Assembly (NCBI GenBank): GCA_026393655.1
Contig: JAPKZT010000245.1
Coordinates: forward strand, 1 to 8,466
DNA length: 8,466 nt
Source: Actinomycetota bacterium
GTDB taxonomy: Bacteria; Actinomycetota; Acidimicrobiia; Acidimicrobiales; Ilumatobacteraceae
Reading direction: 5' to 3'
In this document: piece by piece, positions 4,431-8,466 of the stretch
Position numbering within the stretch: position 1 is the first letter of the stretch
Layout of the letters: every line of letters starts with the position of its first letter
Program-made: the position numbers and the translations under genes
Notes under the pieces: generated by a model
Seen by the model: the letters and a program-made list of their open reading frames with translations, nothing else
Told to the model about the DNA's origin: nothing
Databases searched by the model: none

Positions 4431-7397
4431 TCAGCCGCCGATTAGTGAAATTGCTTGACTAATTAAACTTCTGGCTTCTGCAAGTTTCTGTTGATATAGA
4501 GCAAAATCTGGTGGAGTGTTACCAAGTGCTGCGTCGGCTTCCGCAAATAACTCTTCAGCCTTTGCGAGCAATGCGTTCGGAGTGTCCAATGCTGTATTGC
4601 CGCCAGTGCTCGACGGCAAAGTTGTATCAGTAGTTGCAGTGCTGCCAGTTGTTGAACTGCCAGTTGCTGTGTCTTCGGGTGGCGTAGCAGTACCATCATT
4701 AATTCTGTCGCCAAGATTGTCTTTGAATCCCGGGAATAATTTAGCGATTGCTGTAGTTAGATCGTCAGCTAGTACAACTTTGTTGTTATACGACGCGAGG
4801 AATTTTCGTACGAATATTTGTTTTGCCGACGGATCATCGGGTCGAACGAACAACGGCCGAACGTAGACGAGACCTTTTCCGACGTTAACTATTTGCAAGT
4901 CACCAAAAATTACTCGAGAGCCTCTTTGGTCAAGCAACGTGATCTGCTGTGAAACCGCGGGGTCGCTGCCAATTTCTGCAGCTATTGTCGCGGGCCCTTC
5001 TGGAAGTGGATCATTTATTTTGAACACTGTCAACTGGCCATAAGTTGCTGGGTCGCTTGAAACAGTCATGAATGCGCGCAATTCTTTTCTTGCGTTATCT
5101 GCTGAGAACGGCACAAACGGACGCAACATTGAAAACACACCTGTTTTTTGGGCACTACCTGGCGCATGAAACATCGTGTAGTACGGCTCAAACCGCGCCA
5201 CACTTGCGTCACGCACATCTCCAGTGTTAGCTGAATTTAAGTCACTGACGAGTCCGCCAGATACGGCGCCACTTATTCCTTCTGGTTCAATTGCAGGAGC
5301 TTGAGCAACACTCCATGCAGCGTTGCGATTAAAAAACATTGTCGCATCGTTGAACTGATATCGGCCGTAGGTATTTGTTTGCACTCTAAATAAATCTTCT
5401 GGATATCTAAAGTGTTCGACAAGTTGCTTCGGCGCGAGTGCCACTGAAGTGAATAACTTTGGAAATACCGATTGCCAAGTCGAAACAATTGGATCTTTTT
5501 GATCTACGACGTAAAACTTCATTGACCCGTCATAGGCATCAATAACAACTTTCACGCTATTGCGCACGTAATTAAAGTCTGTATTTAGTCCGCTACCGCT
5601 ATTCAATTGATCAATATTCGCTCGCTGTGCATACGGATAACGATCAGTTGTTGTAAATGCATCCAACACCCACATGACTTTTCCGTCGACAACAACCGGA
5701 TACGGGTCAGCGTCCATTTTTAAGAATGGTGCAATTTTTTCTGCTCGCTCACGAACATTTCGAAAAAACATAATCTGCGACTTTGGTGTGATCAAGCCGG
5801 AACCAAAAAGGTTGTACTCGCCAAAATGCACGGCAAATGCTGCTCGGCGGACGAACGACGAAAGTTGCACACCACCGGTTCCGGCGAATGCACTTGTTTT
5901 GCCATCAGCACATGACTGTTCTGCTTCGCGACTGTTTACCAATGCATACGAATCAAGGCCTTCACCGAAATACAACTCAGGTTGCTTCACATCAAGGTTT
6001 GTATAAATTGGTCTGCCATCAACTGTGACTTTGCTTGCTGGCGCAACAACTAGACCGCAACCATGCGTATATAGGAGATGTCGTGAAACCCACGTGCGGT
6101 TTGGAATGCCGTCAGTATTTAACTCTCGGGCGGCAACAAGTACTTGTTGAACTCGACCATCAATCGCGTAGCGGTCGACATCTAGATCACGAATCGCGTA
6201 ATACGAAGTTTGACCTTCGTCCAAGACAAATCGATCACGCATCTGGAGCGGGTCAAGTTGCCGAACATCGCGCAATGGCTCAACATCTGCAGAGACATCT
6301 GCTGCGGTTATCAAGCCATACTTGACATCAACCTGTTTGACATCATTCAGACCCATTGCATTCTTTGTTGCGATCAAGTTGCGTTCAATATATGGAAGTT
6401 CTTTTGTACTGACGTTGGGCTGCACAGAAAAACGCTGAACAAGCGAAGGGTAAATTGTGCCAGCGACAAGTGCGACGACGACCCAAAGCATTGTTGCCAG
6501 AACAGGCAAGCGCCATCCTTTTTGTAGAACATTCCATAAAAATAAAACCGCTACCGCAAGCGAAACAAGAATCATCAAACTTGTTGCCGGTAGTTGTGCC
6601 GTTACATCCGTATAATTTGCACCCTGCACCACGCCACGAGTTGATCTTGTTAACTCAAAGCGACCAAGCCAATACGACGCTGCCCGTGATAACGCGATCA
6701 GAGCGAATAATACCGAGAGGTGGGCTTTTGCTTGCGGAGTAACCCGACGACCTTGCATTTGCATCTGAATCGAACCATTTAGATAATGGATCATCGTTGT
6801 GACAAGCGTGATTAGTACTAGTGCGGCCAACAACCAACCAACTAAAAATTCGAGAAATGGTAGACGGAAAATGTAGAAGCTTAAATCGCGTGAAAACAGC
6901 GGATCTTTTATGCCGAACTGTTGAGCGTGACGAAACAATTGCCAATCTTGCCACTGTGCCGTGGCTGGTAGTCCGACAAGAAGTCCGAGCACAAATGAAA
7001 CCACAATACGAACTAGCCATTGACGCTTTGCGACTAACTGCCGATAGCCAGCGAGTGCTCGTTGCTCCGCAGACACCGGAACATTTTCTGGTGCGAGACG
7101 GTCAGCTAGCCAAAGATTAATCAACATGGCAACTGCGAAAACCGCTACAAATATTGCGGCGAGAGAAATCTTTGTTGTGATTACCCCCCAGAAAATATCT
7201 GTGCGACCCAACACATCGTGCCACAGCAAGTCAACATAGAACCCAGAAATACTTCGAGCCGAAATTCCACCGACGACAAAAACTGCGAATATGACTGTCC
7301 AAATCGCTCGGCCTTTTTTAAATGCGTTGAATCCAAAGCCACCTGTTGAATTACGACGGGGAAACGGGGATCTTGGTAAATCGGAGGGGTTCCGCAC
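4431..7397 (-). CDS. UPF0182 family (COG1615) large integral membrane protein
   Basis: The 988-residue product has the full length and architecture of UPF0182. Seven hydrophobic helices fall at about 31-46, 76-96, 129-145, 180-203, 226-242, 272-290 and 298-318. A large non-membrane domain follows, probably outside the cell. Family-type conserved blocks include IYPSLVQRFSVQPNVSTKE (about 315-333), YIERNLIATKNAMGL (about 336-350) and YGRYQFNDATMFFNRNAAWS in the second half. A Thr/Ser/Pro-rich linker (about 901-936) precedes a helical Ala/Leu/Glu tail. The molecular function of the family is unknown. The GTG at 7397 is the only reasonable start before an upstream in-frame stop, and leaves a basic N-terminus (RNPSDLPRSPFPRRN) before the first helix, as expected. 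It begins 10 bases after the preceding gene, so the two are probably co-transcribed. Confidence 0.95.
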   Translation of the reverse strand: MRNPSDLPRSPFPRRNSTGGFGFNAFKKGRAIWTVIFAVFVVGGISARSISGFYVDLLWHDVLGRTDIFWGVITTKISLAAIFVAVFAVAMLINLWLADRLAPENVPVSAEQRALAGYRQLVAKRQWLVRIVVSFVLGLLVGLPATAQWQDWQLFRHAQQFGIKDPLFSRDLSFYIFRLPFLEFLVGWLLAALVLITLVTTMIHYLNGSIQMQMQGRRVTPQAKAHLSVLFALIALSRAASYWLGRFELTRSTRGVVQGANYTDVTAQLPATSLMILVSLAVAVLFLWNVLQKGWRLPVLATMLWVVVALVAGTIYPSLVQRFSVQPNVSTKELPYIERNLIATKNAMGLNDVKQVDVKYGLITAADVSADVEPLRDVRQLDPLQMRDRFVLDEGQTSYYAIRDLDVDRYAIDGRVQQVLVAARELNTDGIPNRTWVSRHLLYTHGCGLVVAPASKVTVDGRPIYTNLDVKQPELYFGEGLDSYALVNSREAEQSCADGKTSAFAGTGGVQLSSFVRRAAFAVHFGEYNLFGSGLITPKSQIMFFRNVRERAEKIAPFLKMDADPYPVVVDGKVMWVLDAFTTTDRYPYAQRANIDQLNSGSGLNTDFNYVRNSVKVVIDAYDGSMKFYVVDQKDPIVSTWQSVFPKLFTSVALAPKQLVEHFRYPEDLFRVQTNTYGRYQFNDATMFFNRNAAWSVAQAPAIEPEGISGAVSGGLVSDLNSANTGDVRDASVARFEPYYTMFHAPGSAQKTGVFSMLRPFVPFSADNARKELRAFMTVSSDPATYGQLTVFKINDPLPEGPATIAAEIGSDPAVSQQITLLDQRGSRVIFGDLQIVNVGKGLVYVRPLFVRPDDPSAKQIFVRKFLASYNNKVVLADDLTTAIAKLFPGFKDNLGDRINDGTATPPEDTATGSSTTGSTATTDTTLPSSTGGNTALDTPNALLAKAEELFAEADAALGNTPPDFALYQQKLAEARSLISQAISLIGG
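4642..4671 (-). repeat. 15-bp tandem repeat coding the Thr/Ser linker
   Basis: CTGCCAGTTG recurs at 4642 and 4657 (plus-strand reading), giving two 15-bp units with 12 of 15 positions identical. In the UPF0182 frame they encode TGST- and TGSS-like peptides of the low-complexity linker. Slippage within a tolerant spacer is the simplest explanation. Confidence 0.5.
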
Positions 7398-7404
7398 GGA
7401 ACAA

Positions 7405-7410
7405 AGACTA
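7405..7410 (-). promoter_or_regulatory. Possible internal -10 box before the UPF0182 gene
   Basis: TAGTCT on the minus strand, the same hexamer as the tRNA -10 candidate, ends 7 bases before the GTG start, a leaderless arrangement. It includes the TAG stop of the upstream gene. A competing reading is ordinary translation: AGAGG lies 13 bases before the GTG, which is rather far. No clear -35 box is seen. Confidence 0.25.
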
Positions 7411-8466
7411 CCTCTGCGATGGAACTACGAGACAGCGGCATCCTGAGTGAACAACAGGATGTTCGTGACCAGTAGGAAAGTTTTCTCCAAGTGCGATTGC
7501 GCCGGCAAGCGAATTATCTTCAGCATCTGAACATGCAGGACCATTCGGATCAACCATCCAGCAGACCTTTATCCCCGCATCAAGAACTAGATATGCGCCT
7601 CGACTGTAAGCGAGACGAGCAATGTCGCTGACAAGTTTATCTATCTGCTGCATTTTCCATTCGCGGTAAACGGTGCGAATCAAACTTGACATCTCACTAG
7701 TGTCACCAGCGCTTTTTTCGACGCATTTTTGAATTCGCGTTCGTAACGGAAGCACAATCGCATCGGCAAGTTTTTTAGACATAATTTGCATCACGGTCGT
7801 GTTACTAATTTTTTTTCGAAGATCGGCTTTAAGACTTTTCGAAAGTGATTGCGCACCAGCCATTGCGGCTTCAATCAAATCTTTGTTCGTGGCTTCAACA
7901 AATGATTGAACCTGACTATCAAAACTGGGCAGAACTGTCTCTAATGCAACTTGAGCTTTTTTATTTTGCAGATAGTTGAGTACTGAGTTCTCCTCGTCGG
8001 CGAGAACACGCTTAAGTTTTTTAGACAGTGCTTCAACTATTGGGTTGAGCGCTTCATCACGCTTGGTAAAAATTTGCGGATCTGGCTTCGCCGAAACTGG
8101 TGCCTGATTAGATTTACCAGTTGCACTAGTCGTTGTATTTGACACGTCAGGCTTGACGATTTTTTTCTGAACTGGCTCGACTTGTTTAATCGAACTTGCT
8201 ACAGAACTTGCACCTGCCTCCCGTAATTTCGCAAAAAGATCGTCCACATTTGGCTTTTTTGGCACAATGACATTTGGCGCAAGAACTGCAGTCTTTTCCT
8301 CCGATTTCGTATTTGTGTCGAGTGCTTGGGCAGCCGGGTTTACTTCTGGCACTTCAGTTACTTGAGATGGCGGTACATCAGTTGACGGATGCAAGCGGCG
8401 TGAAGTTCTGCCGAATAATTGAATGACATTCGCTCTGTGGCCTTCATCTGGTTCTGGCTTTATTTC
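7408..8466 (-). CDS. Unknown protein with C-terminal phage Mu F-like Cys/His motif (5' end outside window)
   Basis: The reading frame is open to the right edge, adding 24 codons (including DEGHRANVIQLFGR) before the first in-window start candidate, a TTG at 8394. The gene is therefore probably truncated and 352 residues are visible. Counting from the TTG, residues 1-110 are polar and Pro/Ser/Thr/Lys-rich, probably disordered, except for a short helix (VDDLFAKLREAG). Residues 110-265 are a helical, Lys/Ala/Leu-rich region with coiled-coil character. The end carries C278, C288, then FPTGHEHPVVHSGCRC (306-321), like the zinc- or disulfide-type C-terminus of phage Mu gpF head-morphogenesis proteins. 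There is no signal peptide or membrane segment in view. It precedes the UPF0182 gene by 10 bases. I cannot name its function; no structural phage genes accompany it. Confidence 0.8.
   Translation of the reverse strand, partial: EIKPEPDEGHRANVIQLFGRTSRRLHPSTDVPPSQVTEVPEVNPAAQALDTNTKSEEKTAVLAPNVIVPKKPNVDDLFAKLREAGASSVASSIKQVEPVQKKIVKPDVSNTTTSATGKSNQAPVSAKPDPQIFTKRDEALNPIVEALSKKLKRVLADEENSVLNYLQNKKAQVALETVLPSFDSQVQSFVEATNKDLIEAAMAGAQSLSKSLKADLRKKISNTTVMQIMSKKLADAIVLPLRTRIQKCVEKSAGDTSEMSSLIRTVYREWKMQQIDKLVSDIARLAYSRGAYLVLDAGIKVCWMVDPNGPACSDAEDNSLAGAIALGENFPTGHEHPVVHSGCRCLVVPSQR

Noticed and set aside
5674..6742. Several plus-strand open frames of 60-110 codons opposite the UPF0182 gene
   Set aside because: They lie wholly antisense to a strongly conserved 988-residue protein, have basic or Cys/His-rich unstructured translations and no start signals; they are shadows of the real gene.

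Overview
The window looks like a piece of chromosome from a low- to mid-GC actinobacterium, possibly a planktonic freshwater or marine lineage. The main pointer is a full-length UPF0182 (COG1615) membrane protein, a family found mostly in Actinobacteria and some cyanobacteria. The base composition (mid-40s % GC by eye) and tight gene packing also fit. The species cannot be named from the sequence. There is no gene-free stretch over 300 bases; the longest gap (3876-4020) is mostly filled by a tRNA.

Left part (1-3975, all minus strand). Transcription runs right to left from an initiator tRNA (tRNA-fMet, CAU, encoded CCA). After it come five sugar-metabolism genes: an HpcH/HpaI-type pyruvate aldolase, a Gfo/Idh/MocA NAD(P)-dependent sugar dehydrogenase, an inositol-monophosphatase-family phosphatase, an iron-type alcohol dehydrogenase closely resembling KdnB (Kdo 8-oxidase), and the first ten codons of a gene whose product starts like KdnA (the PLP-dependent Kdo 8-aminotransferase). 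The middle genes overlap by 1-4 bases, so this is one operon, and it continues past the left edge. KdnA and KdnB together make 8-amino-3,8-dideoxy-octulosonate (Kdo8N), known from Shewanella lipopolysaccharide. Finding the pair in what looks like an organism without LPS, next to a pyruvate aldolase and a phosphatase, suggests a route to an amino-octulosonate-like surface sugar. This is the most interesting content of the window.

Middle (3976-4430). A short space holds two weak, divergent promoter candidates. A plus-strand gene encodes a 127-residue soluble coiled-coil protein of unknown function and ends convergently with the next block.

Right part (4431-8466, minus strand). The gene for the 988-residue UPF0182 protein (seven N-terminal membrane segments, large exported domain, Thr/Ser-rich linker, helical tail) lies 10 bases after a gene that runs off the right edge. 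The visible 352 residues of that gene end in a Cys/His-rich motif resembling the C-terminus of phage Mu F-type head-morphogenesis proteins, although no other phage gene is present. This block and the coiled-coil gene look like ordinary chromosomal backbone, whereas the operon next to the tRNA 3' end looks like an accessory carbohydrate cluster.
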